Shown in pieces: positions 10,461-20,716 of a stretch of 64,000 bases of DNA. The stretch comes from Patiria pectinifera (taxonomy: Eukaryota; Echinodermata; Asteroidea; Valvatida; Asterinidae). Position numbers and translations under genes: made by a program. The notes beneath the pieces are model-generated. The model was not told the DNA's origin. It searched no databases and saw nothing but the letters and a program-made list of their open reading frames with translations. The stretch's first letter is position 1. Every line of letters begins with the position of its first letter. The stretch is from positions 19,861,513-19,925,512 of the forward strand of contig CM057147.1 in assembly GCA_029964075.1 (NCBI GenBank). Direction: 5' to 3'.

Positions 10461-13400
10461 CTGTCAATGAAAATAAGAAGACATGATACTGAAACTATTG
10501 CACAATTTATCCAGGGCCAAGTTTCATGAAGACCTGACAAAAAAATTAGGGGAATAACTGAGAAAAAATCCTGGAACTTTCTGTTCAGCTTTCATAACAG
10601 GTGCATTAAGTACATGTGTGCACACTTTATATCCAGGCGAAGGGGTACTTGTGAACGGAGCGGATACACACAAAAAATGAAGAGATTGGATAAATAAAAA
10701 TAAATGCCAGTTTCACTCACCGATGCCATCTACACTCTTGCCGATGGTAAACTCATACTTGTTGCGATAGCTCTCTAATACTGGCTGTGAGTGGGCAAAC
10801 AAATAATGAAAATAAAAGGTACAAATCAGACGTCTCCAATGTCAGGAATATTTACCCCACAAAAAGATTCACATGCTGTATAGTTTATCTAACAAGAAAT
10901 CCAGGTTGAAATATTAATTTAGTACAAGTAAGGTGACTCTGTCTAGCTACCCGTGTTCATAGATCACACCAGTCAAGCTAACCTAACACTATGTGCCAAA
11001 GTGAACTATCATTCAGATTGAAATTCATAGAATCATTCACAATACTACAAATAAATTTAAATAAAATCTATATTTTTATCAACAAATATTTGTCACCTAG
11101 CTCACTCACTGATGGCTTAATTGGCTGCAACTCACATGCCATCCTACTGTGGCTCTTCCTGTCAATCAAATGAAGATTGCGCTATTAAACACGAGGGTGT
11201 GGGTTCGAATCCCACTCCAACAGGCTTGTGAATTTCTTCCTGTGGTAACCAAAGCTATTTATACACAAGATTCAAACTGGCCCACTAACCTTCACAAGCT
11301 CTGTTATTGAGTGGTTAAGATGTCTGCACTAGTAAGCAGGAGGTCATGGGTTCATATCCCACCCAAGCAAGCTGGCAGAATCTTTGCTCGTAAGCTCTCA
11401 GACAGCACTGAATATACAGTGCATTCAAATTTACATTGGTGAAGGGCAAAACCAGGTATTCACATTCACAACTCCCCTACGTAAACAATTAATTAAACTC
11501 ATTGATTGTGGCACCTGCTATATCAGATTGGAACCAGCCAGCCAACCCCAGCAAGCCTGATGGTCAAGTAGTTGAGACATCTGCACTAGGAAGCAGGAGA
11601 TTGTTGGTGCGAGTCTCATTCGAGCAGCTTATGAATTGTGAAGTTTGGGTTTTGTGTTCATTTGTTTGCTTTTTGTTTGTAAATATTTTTTTTTACCAAC
11701 TCCCCCTTCTTTTAAATCTTTGGGACTTTTGTGTGTGGAAAGGAAGTTTATTTCAGAAGTTGGCTAAAACTTTGCAGAGTTTTAATTGATTCTCAATAAA
11801 AATGAGGCATCATTTTCTAGACTTTTCACAAAATTTCAGGGCAGCTGTACATGTAAGTCCACTTGCCAGAAAACTGTGTCTGGAAACAGTTTTGTTTGTC
11901 AACGAAGATTACATTTCCATTCTGGCCCACAACCATCCCGTGTCTTTGGTGAGTAGCTCACCTTTGTTGCTTCAGCCAGGGAGACAACTCCCCAATGTTC
12001 CGTTGCAGCATCTTGGATAAATTCCTCAGAAACTCCCAGGTGTCGGTCTGTCTGGTGGATAGCTGGTCTTCATATGGCTGGTTCCACAGTGGAGTCACCG
12101 TGTTGTTTAACCTGTAGATTGGGAAAAGATGTGAAAAGCACATTCAGTATTTCAGAGTCTTAACAATTTTGGAAAAAGTGAATAGCTCAACTGCTCTAAG
12201 CCTTTTGCGATATATGGCAGACACAATACAAGGGTGTTATTTGATTTGGGTATATTGGGGTAACTTATGCAAAAGACTAGACCCAAACCAAATAGCGCCC
12301 TCGTATTGTGTCTACCATATCTCCAAAGGGTAATGGATTGTGTGTGGAACTTGTCATCTTTCTACATACAACTATTCTCATAACTTCAGTTCATAGTTCT
12401 GGTAGTGCATGTGCAAATTAAAGTTTAAGCTTGAAACAATGAGGGTAATGTGTTCAACTTAGACAGTTTATCAGATAAAATAAGAACCATCTGAAACTGT
12501 GAATCGCACACACACTCTACACAGACATGCAACCTTTAATGCTGTACCTTCTAGGGAAAAAAACAAGGAAAACTGTCCACATAACAGTTTTACTCAACAA
12601 ATGCCAGTTGAGGTACTGAATTTACTTTAAGTTCCGTGCTATTTTCGAGTTTCATCCCGAAAAACAGATTTCTTTACCAATCTGCTATTTTTCAAGCAAT
12701 ACAAAAGTTATTCACTTTTGAATGAAACACCAAACACAAAAAAGCTCACGTTTAGTTATTGAATTATTACTTTACGATTCCAAATTATTGGCTGCCAAAC
12801 ATTATTTCTGTTCTTGCCGGTTCTCCCAACCCCCCCCCCCCCACAATCAATATCAATAATGTATGGATGGGAGCCAATCTGTTGGCAAAGCTGGTCATCA
12901 GTTTTGGCCAAGAACAAAAAGAAAAGTTCATGGGTACTTTCTTAGTATAACATTTGATAGCAGAAGTCTAAGTACACTCTCAATTTCAAGCAAGAGAGAG
13001 TGTAGGAATTCCATGGTTTCAAATCTTTGTTGATGCAGAGACTATTTGTATTTTAAATGTCTTTCTTGATTATCCAAACACCAAATCTAAAGCCTGTGTC
13101 AAGTTTCTATATGTGAGTTATAAATATATATGTTGTAAGCAAAACGTAGTGAACAACCTGAAAGATTTTGTGTCATTTTTTTGATCTGCATCTAATTTTA
13201 TTCAGTTATAGATAACTCAAGCGTTACGTTATGTCTGTGATCTTTTATGAGCTGTAAAACTCTGTAAAACGTGCAGAGTGCCATTTCACTTTTTTAAGTA
13301 ACCTAGATATGAGCAAAACCTTTACGACAGATTACACAATGTACATGTAAAAAATGGCTTGAAGAGAAAATAAAAAGTTATTTTGAAGTGCATCTATGCC

Positions 13401-15587
13401 AAAGTCAACTGTGAAACTCTATTGTCTACTTTGGTTTAGTATGCATTCAAAACAAGGAACAAAGAACTAATCTTTACAAATCTTAGAGATAAAAAAACAC
13501 TAAGGGGAAAAAATGCAGAAGCTTTTTGTTTCAACTACACATTGCTCCAGGTCTTATGTTCGCTGTTAGTATAAAACTGGAGTGATCTTGAAATAGTGTT
13601 GTACGTGACCTTAGAAACTAAGATAGGCAAATGGATTACAAAATTGCATACTTATGTACATGTTAATTGTTACTTAAATGAGGTTTTTGTGTGCCTTTAA
13701 ATGAGCAAGTTTGTTTTTAAACTTTGTCCGTGTGAAAATCTACATGAATTGACACAAACATCTACATTTGTACATGTATAACCCTACATTTTCCACTGCA
13801 GATACTTAAGTGCGTTTGAAACAGATTTTGAGGTTTTTAGTTGATGAAGGGTTACGATGCTCCAGGCTTTAAAATGTTTTTAAGAAGGTGTCAAGTTCCA
13901 TATTCATGAGCAATGCAGTGATGTCATGAGCTGGAACTTCAGTGTCACTGCTGTTTAAGGACGAAAAGTTACAAAGTGTTTTGGTTGAGGTTGATGTGAC
14001 TGTTTGTTCATTGTGCACGAGGCACAGGCTGTCAGTCAGATACTTTAACAACAAACTGCTACGTGAACATGTTCATTTTCAATGCAATGAATTTTAGTTT
14101 CACAAGTTACACAGAAAATCACAAAGCTGTAAATGTGAAATACCTAAAGCGATATCACAGCAACAGTAGAAACAACTATTAAAGTGTACAGGCATTGTAA
14201 AAAGTGCACTGGAAAAAGATTACAACTTTCTACATGCAGTTTACCATTACTTTCATATAGACATGAGGCTAGGATATTTCCAGGTTTTAGTGAAATTCAT
14301 TCAATGGCCTTTAAATTTTGTTATACAAAATTACAAAAAGACCCTGAGAAATCTTCACCATGGAGAACATCATAAACTCTTAATAGAGCACAAACTGTAT
14401 TATCATTATCGAGAGTTGAATGCTTAGAGAGCAAACTCACCGCAAATCCAAAATGTCTTGGGAGGTTTTGGATCTCAATCTTGAAGATCTCTGAGGTGAA
14501 GTGCTGTTGCGTCAGATAGTGATAAGGATCCGTTATGGCAGCCCCAGTCACCGGTCCGTCAGAGGTGCTGGTGGAATGGTTATCTTGTGGGTCAAGACCT
14601 GATAGACAAAAACGAACAAATTAAAAGACCAACACCAATCAGATAAAATCAATTTACTTTGATTTTTTAAGCATGAAATATTTCTAAGTTTAATTATGAG
14701 TTTTCAAGTGAGACACTGCACAAGAAAATCAGTTCACACTGACAAACGGATCAATAAACTTCAAACTTTGAAAAAAAAAGCATTCCAAAGTTTAATAGTC
14801 TTCATATACACTGTAACGTACCCATGGATAATTGAAAAATGAATGCTACAAAATATGAATGTATTTGTAAAGTTAGAGATAGGCCTGTATATATCTTAAT
14901 TTGGATGGTTCCCAAAAATGACCCATTTCTAAAGTTCATATAGGCCGCTTTTCTTTTGTGTGTGTAATTCAACACTACCAAACACAAATAATGCTATACA
15001 ACTATCACCATTCTGGTATTTGAGCTGGTATGGTTTTCTGATTCTTGATACTTTGTTCATGCCTCGTAATATTTTGATATTTCATTTTCCTTTCCTTTTT
15101 TAAATGTGTTTTTGATTAATCAATCAATCAAAAGAATGTTTTAAGATATGAATGGCTTTGTAAACTTTGCATTCATTCATAAGAAATTGAATTGACAAGT
15201 CTGACACTTCAAAAAAGGTGCAAATTTTTATGAAATTAAACCATCCATCCCCCAATGTAAAAAAAAAACACCGGAAAACAATGAAACTGTTTTGAAGCGA
15301 ATTTAATTCATTTGGCTCAAAGTATCAAGTTTTGCAATTGGTAAGAATGGACAAAATCACAGGAATGGGATTACACTTAGCTGATCTGGCAAAGGGGCAA
15401 ACATCTTCGCCAAGTAAAAGAATAACAAGTCACCTTTGCATTTGTCCTCCTTATCTTCATTGGGAATAGCATCCATAGTGATGGCCACATCTGTTGGCAT
15501 CTTGACAACATCACCCTCCGTAACTGTGGTTGACGTTACCTCCCCAGTTGGGACATCATCAGAAGTTGGTCCCTGCTTCTCATCCAT
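10425..15587 (-). CDS. TRMT2A: TRMT2A-like tRNA (uracil-5-)-methyltransferase, N-terminal half (exons 1, 2, 4-7)
   Basis: TRMT2A methylates uridine 54 of cytosolic tRNA and has an N-terminal RRM followed by a SAM-dependent TrmA-type methyltransferase domain. Exons on the minus strand: 15434-15587 (start Met, acidic S/T-rich leader), 14441-14598 (FTSEIFKIEIQNLPRH, start of the RRM), 11962-12111 (VTPLWNQPYEDQL and the following linker), 11110-11158, 10721-10784 (SYRNKYEFTIGKSVDGIG) and 10425-10460 (DNTVGFRLGAYKG). Phases join cleanly from exon 1 to 2 and from exon 4 through 7. Exon 3 (second half of the RRM) was not found between 12112 and 14440 and should have length 3n+2. The catalytic-domain exons were not found below 10425; they lie off the window start or are lost. 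The family was assigned from remembered TRMT2A sequence features. Confidence 0.75.
10721..10784 (-). CDS. TRMT2A: TRMT2A-like exon 6
   Basis: It is 64 nt, phase 0 to phase 1, between CACAG and GTGAGT. It encodes SYRNKYEFTIGKSVDGIG, the start of the methyltransferase fold where the family has YRNKCEF. The duplicate (4731-4794) reads YRIKCEF. Confidence 0.75.
11110..11158 (-). CDS. TRMT2A: TRMT2A-like exon 5 (49 nt)
   Basis: This small exon is flanked by GACAG and GTGAGT. It completes the codon left by exon 4 and encodes KSHSRMACELQPIKPS, at the place where TRMT2A has a short basic then cysteine-containing stretch. It ends in phase 0. Confidence 0.65.
11160..11650 (+). repeat. tRNA-derived SINE-like modules (copy 2)
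   Basis: Same three modules as at 5170-5660, with the exact B box GGTTCGAATCC near 11210. It lies in the intron between exons 4 and 5. Confidence 0.5.
11962..12111 (-). CDS. TRMT2A: TRMT2A-like exon 4 (linker between RRM and methyltransferase)
   Basis: It is 150 nt with an acceptor at CTACAG and a GTGAGC donor. It encodes NNTVTPLWNQPYEDQL and then a helical stretch ending SPWLKQQR, matching the TRMT2A linker. The exon ends two bases into a codon that exon 5 completes. Confidence 0.75.
12212..12320. repeat. Imperfect inverted repeat, about 110 bp (copy 2)
   Basis: Second copy of the structure at 6203-6311, with arms of about 40 bp. Confidence 0.6.
13680..14440 (-). other. Intron 2 of the TRMT2A-like gene (segment X2)
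   Basis: It directly follows exon 2 on the minus strand, and its relative is at 2440-3165. No conserved frame was found that fits the missing RRM exon. Confidence 0.5.
14441..14598 (-). CDS. TRMT2A: TRMT2A-like exon 2 (start of RRM)
   Basis: It is 158 nt, phase 1 to phase 0, with an AG acceptor at 14599-14600 and a GTGAG donor. It encodes FTSEIFKIEIQNLPRH, the most recognisable TRMT2A stretch in the window. It is intact here and has a stop in the duplicate at 7695-7852. Confidence 0.75.
14605..15433 (-). other. Intron 1 of the TRMT2A-like gene
   Basis: AT-rich with no other gene seen. A block near 14815-14860 resembles sequence at 3655-3700 and 9655-9700. Confidence 0.5.
15434..15587 (-). 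CDS. TRMT2A: TRMT2A-like exon 1 (start exon)
   Basis: Start chosen at the ATG whose complement is 15585-15587, with context AAAATGG. It encodes 51 residues starting MDEKQGP, acidic and rich in S and T. It ends in phase 1 at a GTGACT donor and joins exon 2 in frame. The frame is open further upstream to about 15770, so a longer N-terminus is possible, but upstream sequence looks like UTR. Confidence 0.6.
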
Positions 15588-15891
15588 TTTGGTGTTATTA
15601 CGTTGGACCAAAAACACACTGGAAATATAAAGAAACTGCACATAAAGCAGTTGCAAACTATTGGAAGCCATGACCAGTTGGATATCTAGGGGGAGGGGTC
15701 CAAATTTGAAATCACAACGCACACCTGAAACTAGTATGGTAACCATATAGTGTTCATGTCTATGCAGCATGAGGTTACCATACCAGTTTCAGATGCGAGC
15801 TGTAAATGTCGCCACAACACGGCTGCGACCCGACGGTTCTATCTGAAAAGCCACCAAAATCATCATTTTCGCCCCATCTTTCAGTCGGTGT

Positions 15892-16599
15892 AGTTCTGTT
15901 TCAAGCCGATCCTTTGCTCTGTGATGAGTTCTGCATTGTATTAGGTTATTTTAATCTCAATTAGGTTTGGATAATGGGGGAAAAAGACAATTTCAGTTGA
16001 GGCAATTTTTCATGGCCTCCGCCATTTTCTGACTGCTGGGGAAAAAATAGTTGGGGAAGAATTCCACACATATTGCATGGACATCACTAATATTACCCCA
16101 CAGTGACCTATCAGCCATCAGAAAGGGATAACAAGTTTAAAAGTCAAATTTAGCAGGAACAATATTAAAGTTTTTACTGAGAATACACTTCAAATTTATC
16201 AGACCAGTCTCATAGGGTTTGTGCACCGGGTGTCAAGTGATGTCCAGGTATGGAACTCTTTCCAATAGTTGTTCCCTCAGCTCTAGCTTGAGAAACTCTA
16301 GTCCAAAAATTTGGAACTCTCAATACTGTCTATGAGAGTCCCAAAAATTAAGGTATTGAAAACTTGCCATACAAGATGGAGATGAGAAACTCCAGCTCCA
16401 ATGCTCATCACGAATTTGACATGTAGAGCTGGAGGCACATCTAGTTTTTGTCCAGCAGTTGGAAAATGGCGGAGGCCGTGAAATTTGGCCTATACTAAAC
16501 TTTACCTTTTCCCCTATTATCCAAACCCAGATGAGATTAAACTTACTTCACGCCATGCAGCAATCATTTACGAAGCAAATGGTCGACTTGAAACAGAAC
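15892..16599. mobile_element. Inverted-repeat element with arms of about 150 bp
   Basis: The left arm 15892-16041 (gttctgtttcaagccga to tgactgctgggg) is the imperfect reverse complement of 16449-16599. Shared blocks include ggcctccgccattttc and ggtttggataat. The span between the arms holds AGCTC-rich repeats and one arm of another repeat pair. No transposase frame was seen. Confidence 0.65.
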
Positions 16600-17040
16600 A
16601 ATGCTTTGTACTAGCTTGAGTAACTCCAGCTCCAAAGCTCATCAGGAATTCAACATATAGAGCTGCATGGAGCTAAAAGTATGTTGTAGATTCTAAGATG
16701 CCCTGAAAAACAGGGCTCTCTGTATCTGTATCACAATCTGGGTTGGGATTAATAGAGGGGAAAAGGACCATTTTTGTGATACAGACCTACACAGAGAGTC
16801 CCGTTTTTAGGGCCTCTTAGAATCTAGTATCAATTTCAAACACATGAATTTCCTCTTCATGACAGAAATGAAAAATAATATTTATAGTATTAAAATATAA
16901 AGGTCTCTTGAGGTGGCAAAACCTTGAAAGCAATTTCAAATACAGGCCTACTTCAACATTTCCCTGCTAAATCTGACTTTTTAAGGACACAGGCCTATTA
17001 TCACTTTCTGATGGCTGATAGGTCACTGAAGGGAAAAATT
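16101..17040. repeat. Second inverted repeat pair, overlapping the first
   Basis: 16101-16166 (cagtgacctatcagccatc onward) is the reverse complement of 16970-17040. The same family recurs in direct orientation at 19872-20033, which also matches 16104-16262 as far as the aatctttcc/aactctttcc end. Confidence 0.6.
16687..16826. mobile_element. Short MITE-like element, 140 bp
   Basis: Terminal inverted repeats of about 50 bp start TAGATTCTAAGATGCCCTG and end with its near complement at CTTAGAATCTA. No coding capacity. Confidence 0.7.
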
Positions 17041-17676
17041 AGGGCAATGGTGTAGTGTAGGGCCCCTGTTTTGTTTTTATCAAATTAGAATCAAGAACGT
17101 TTTTTATTTCTAAAAAATGACATTGTCAACTTAAACAGACTTCTCTCAATGTTTTGACACATTTTTGGCAATTTTTGACAAGTTTCTTGGGGTAGAAATT
17201 ACGATTGTCCTACGCGGTTTACAGGCCAGTTGGTGTCGTGCAGCGCGACTTGTGTGCTCATGGTACACATGGTCCATCGCGCGGTGATCGCCATCTTTAT
17301 TTTCGTGTTGCGTTTTGTCGTTGTCGTCGTCATTTTACCCCCAAATTTTCTTCATTAAAAACACTGCCCTTTATCTATGACATACCTATGTGGGTAATCC
17401 TTTCATTTAGGACCCATTCCTATATTTGAAAGACTCATCAAAACAGCCGACTATTAAAATGACACTAAAAAGTGACATTCTGATATTTCTTGACACATCT
17501 GAACAGGTGGTAATGACACCTTCTTTATTATCAAAACTTTAATTTTGTGAAAAGAGGGCAGGGCTTTGATTTATGAGGGAAATTAAGGGGTAGAACTAAA
17601 AGACGACGACAACCAGAAAACAGACTCAAAAACCAAGATGGCAAATGTGAAAGCTAGATGCAATGTAAAAGCTCAC
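17041..17676. other. No gene seen
   Basis: A CG-rich patch near 17205-17330 contains an open frame of 74 codons with no recognisable domain. The rest is AT-rich repeat-like sequence. Confidence 0.4.
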
Positions 17677-17736
17677 TGCTGATTGGCTGATAAAAAAAAA
17701 TATTTTACTTATTTTTTTTTTAGCAGCCAATCAGCA
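17677..17736. repeat. Short hairpin
   Basis: tgctgattggctga pairs with the agcagccaatcagca side across an A/T-rich centre. It contains ATTGG/CCAAT on both arms. Confidence 0.55.
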
Positions 17737-17890
17737 TTGGGCTTTCATTGTGTTGGGCTTTCACTCGTGTTGTGAGAAATACAATGGGCACATCTCACGT
17801 TTTACTCCTAAAACTATGAGGCTCCACGTAGGCTCCACGAGGCTCCACGTAGATGAAGAACCCCGCAAAATTGTTTGCAGCACAAAACAC

Positions 17891-18428
17891 TAATTAAGTA
17901 CAAAAACGTCCATCAAAATGCAGACATTTCCCACAGAACCACTGCACAGTTTGCCCCTAAACTCCGTACTATACCTCATGACATACTCACGTAATATACG
18001 CAGAACAAACATCGCTGGATTTTGTCGGTTTTTTGGCTAAAATGATGAAAAATATGCCCTTTCCGCACTGAGCCAACCTGACACATGAAACGTGCACGCA
18101 TATGATCCAGCGATGATTTTTTGGTTCGCTCGGAGCGCGCCGCAGGGGGTACGGTACTTGCACTTGTACGCATGCGCATACTATCATTTCTTTTGCAACC
18201 GAAAATCATCGCTAGATCATATGCGTGCACGTTTCAAGTGTCAGGTTGGCTCATTGCGGAAAGGGTATATTTTTCATCATTTTACCCCCCAAAAACGACA
18301 AAATCCAGCGATGTTTGTTCTGCGCATATCATGTATGTCATGAGGTATAGTGCGGAGTTTGGGGGCAAACTGTGCAGCGGTTCTGTAGGAAATGTCTGCA
18401 TTTTGATGGACGTTTTTGTACTTAATTA
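17891..18428. mobile_element. 538-bp near-palindrome
   Basis: It starts taattaagtacaaaaacg and ends with its complement at cttaatta. Arms of about 265 bp pair along their whole length with few mismatches, meeting in a CG-rich centre near 18130-18175. The several open frames here on both strands are mirror images of each other and are not genes. Probably a foldback or MITE-type element. Confidence 0.75.
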
Positions 18429-18616
18429 GAGTCTAGGAGTACTCACGTCACTCTGCAAAAAACGGTAGGAAAGTCACATTTTCTTTGAAAGTGTTTCAAA
18501 ATTGCAAAAAACATGAGTTTATCGGAGGGAAAAATGCTGCTTTAGCCTGCAAAAGTCACTTTGGTAATGGACAGTCATCTGCAAAATTCAGTTTTGAACA
18601 GAACTCGCCTATATTT

Positions 18617-18669
18617 CTTCTGAAATCAGAAGGCTTCTCTGACGGAGAGAAGCCTTCTGATTTCAGAAG
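18617..18669. repeat. Perfect 24-bp hairpin
   Basis: 18617-18640 is the exact reverse complement of 18646-18669, with a 5-base loop gacgg. Confidence 0.85.
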
Positions 18670-18714
18670 TACCCCTATATATGTTCTCAATGTCGCCAAC
18701 TAGTTGGGGTGGTC

Positions 18715-18927
18715 GGAAAAAATTCCATACTGGGCCACCACTCAGAGCTCCTGCACAAAGTCTATGGGCCATGACAGAACACGTATTATCAAAGAATTTT
18801 TGCTCTCCTTAAAACAGTCATGACAGTGTTTCTTCATCAGATTTACAACTTTTGGCAATGTTTGGTACTTTTCAGGTCATACTAAGGAATATGAGTGGTG
18901 GCCCAGTAATAGTATGGACTTTTTTCC
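18715..18927. mobile_element. Small inverted-repeat element
   Basis: The left end ggaaaaaattccatactggg pairs with the right end around ggcccagtaatagtatgg. Both arms carry a copy of the gggccaccactca block. No coding frame. Confidence 0.6.
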
Positions 18928-20514
18928 AGCATCTCAAACTCTTCACGAACACACATGACGAATTAGATACAATGATACAACGCTATTATTGTCAATAGCG
19001 TTGTAAACGCACTGGCAGTCTACGGGAGTGCGGCCATGGCATGACGGCTACTTCTGCAGTACGTTTCACTTTCACTAAATAAAATAATGCAGATTTCACC
19101 AATAGCTATTACAAACAACCAAACTAATGTTACCTTTAATTAAAACAAACTTGTAGTACTGATACTGACGTAATAAGAAAGTTTTCAGCCACTCGGAAGA
19201 TCACGGGTAGCGCCAGATTTTCAAGAGTCGCGTGTTTATGTTGTTGTTGAATGCTGCCCTCATGTGTCCCTCACATGCAAGCTGTTTCGAAACCTCGGCC
19301 TTCGTCGCAGGTTCGCAGCTTCATCATTGAACTGGCATCCTTCTTTTTTTAACGAGATGCCTGCGTCTCCCGTAACGGAAGCCCAATAATACCTATTTGT
19401 CTCTTCTTATTTGACACCCCACGCTTTCTGAGTAGCTGTGTGGAAATTACATGATTATTCTTCTTCAAATTGGTTTAATAGAACAAGCCGCATGGGAATG
19501 AATCTAAATTTGGAAAACCCACATTTTTCTTTTTTTTCTGGAGGGCGCTGTTTACGCTGAACACTAGTTTTTCCCCTGGCTTTTATTATTTTCCCCAGAA
19601 TTTATTTATGTGATTATTCAAGGCAAAGGAGTTGTTGAATATGGCTATTCATGTGGTAGGTACCCAAGATATTCTGGAAAATTATTTATATTTTTAAGTT
19701 GGACACCTCGTCGTAAGACTTTTTTAAACAAAAAGCAAAATGTGAAATCGCCCAGTTTCCGGACAAGTCTTCACAATATCGAATGGCTGCTGCTCGCTAT
19801 CCCTATGGCTAGTGCTAGTAGGACTTTTTCGGAAAGATTCCCATATCTGGCCATCAATAATGTTTTCCTTCAGCGACCTATCAGCCATCAGAAAGTATGT
19901 CAAATTTAGCAGGGAATTTATTGGGGATTGGGGTATTTACTGAGAAAACACTTAGAAATTTTCAGACCAGTCTCATTCAGTCATTCAACACAGGATGACA
20001 AGTGATGGCCAGATGTGGGAATCTTTCCAAAAAGAATATGCTTCAAAAAGAATATGCTTAGGGTCCTGCTTTTTGGAAAAAAAAGGAAGCGGGAGACCCT
20101 TCTTTTTTTTCCTTCTCCCCAATGGTCGCCCGACCGGGCTATTTTTTAAGATGGCTGCCATTTTTTTTTTAAATGGCCGTCATTGGACTCGGCAAATTAC
20201 ATACCAGCTTCATATTGAAATGTGTTTATAGCTCCATGATGGAACAGATACAATGTCACTGATGTCACTGTTGAAATATTTTTAAAAGTTTGGTTAAAAA
20301 AAACAAGAAGAACCTAAGGAGGCAGCCTCCAAAAAGTAAGCAGGCGGGGACGCTAGACAGGACGCTTTTTTTATTTGGCCTAATTTGTTTCCACCTCTCC
20401 ACTTTGAAAACTTCTGTGAAGATTTAATTGGTGTTGCCGTTTCATACATGTACATTTTTTTTTTTACATCACACATGTAAACTTGACGGTTGTCTCATTT
20501 TTTTGCAACTGTAG
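18928..20514. other. Repeat-rich intergenic stretch
   Basis: No gene supported. 19872-20033 is a copy of the repeat at 16104-16262. A short direct duplication of caaaaagaatatgctt lies near 20030-20060. The open frames near 19610 and 19995 overlap these repeats. Confidence 0.5.
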
Positions 20515-20716
20515 GCGCATCCATCAGTGCGAATGAAAGGCGGTGAGGCAGACTGGACGCCCATACAATGCACAGACAGGGAGTGTAGCCACTCCTTGAT
20601 GAAGGCTCCGCATCTGCACTGTCCATTCTGCTCCCAGGACAGTCTCTTCACTGATGAGATTCTCCTCAAGGTGCACTACAGGGTCAAGCACGTGGATAAA
20701 GGCATCAACTTTGGGG
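20515..20716 (+). CDS. Zinc-finger exon of the C2H2/coiled-coil gene
   Basis: It is 202 nt between CTGTAG and GGTGAGTT. It encodes CPFCSQDSLF and then HYRVKH (CX2C, 14 residues, HX4H), preceded by a second cysteine/histidine stretch, CTDRECSH. Codon use and splice sites look genuine. Confidence 0.65.

Larger units (their letters stand above)
9277..13544. repeat. Segmental duplication, copy 2 of the block holding TRMT2A-like exons 4-7
   Basis: It pairs with 3279-7530. All four exons inside this copy keep open frames and splice sites, so it is the intact copy. Non-exon sequence is intronic, with tRNA-like modules and the small inverted repeat. Confidence 0.85.

Noticed and set aside
15436..15630. 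64-codon plus-strand frame
   Set aside because: It is the complement of TRMT2A-like exon 1.
17976..18429. Overlapping frames of 66-102 codons on both strands
   Set aside because: They are mirror images produced by the palindrome.
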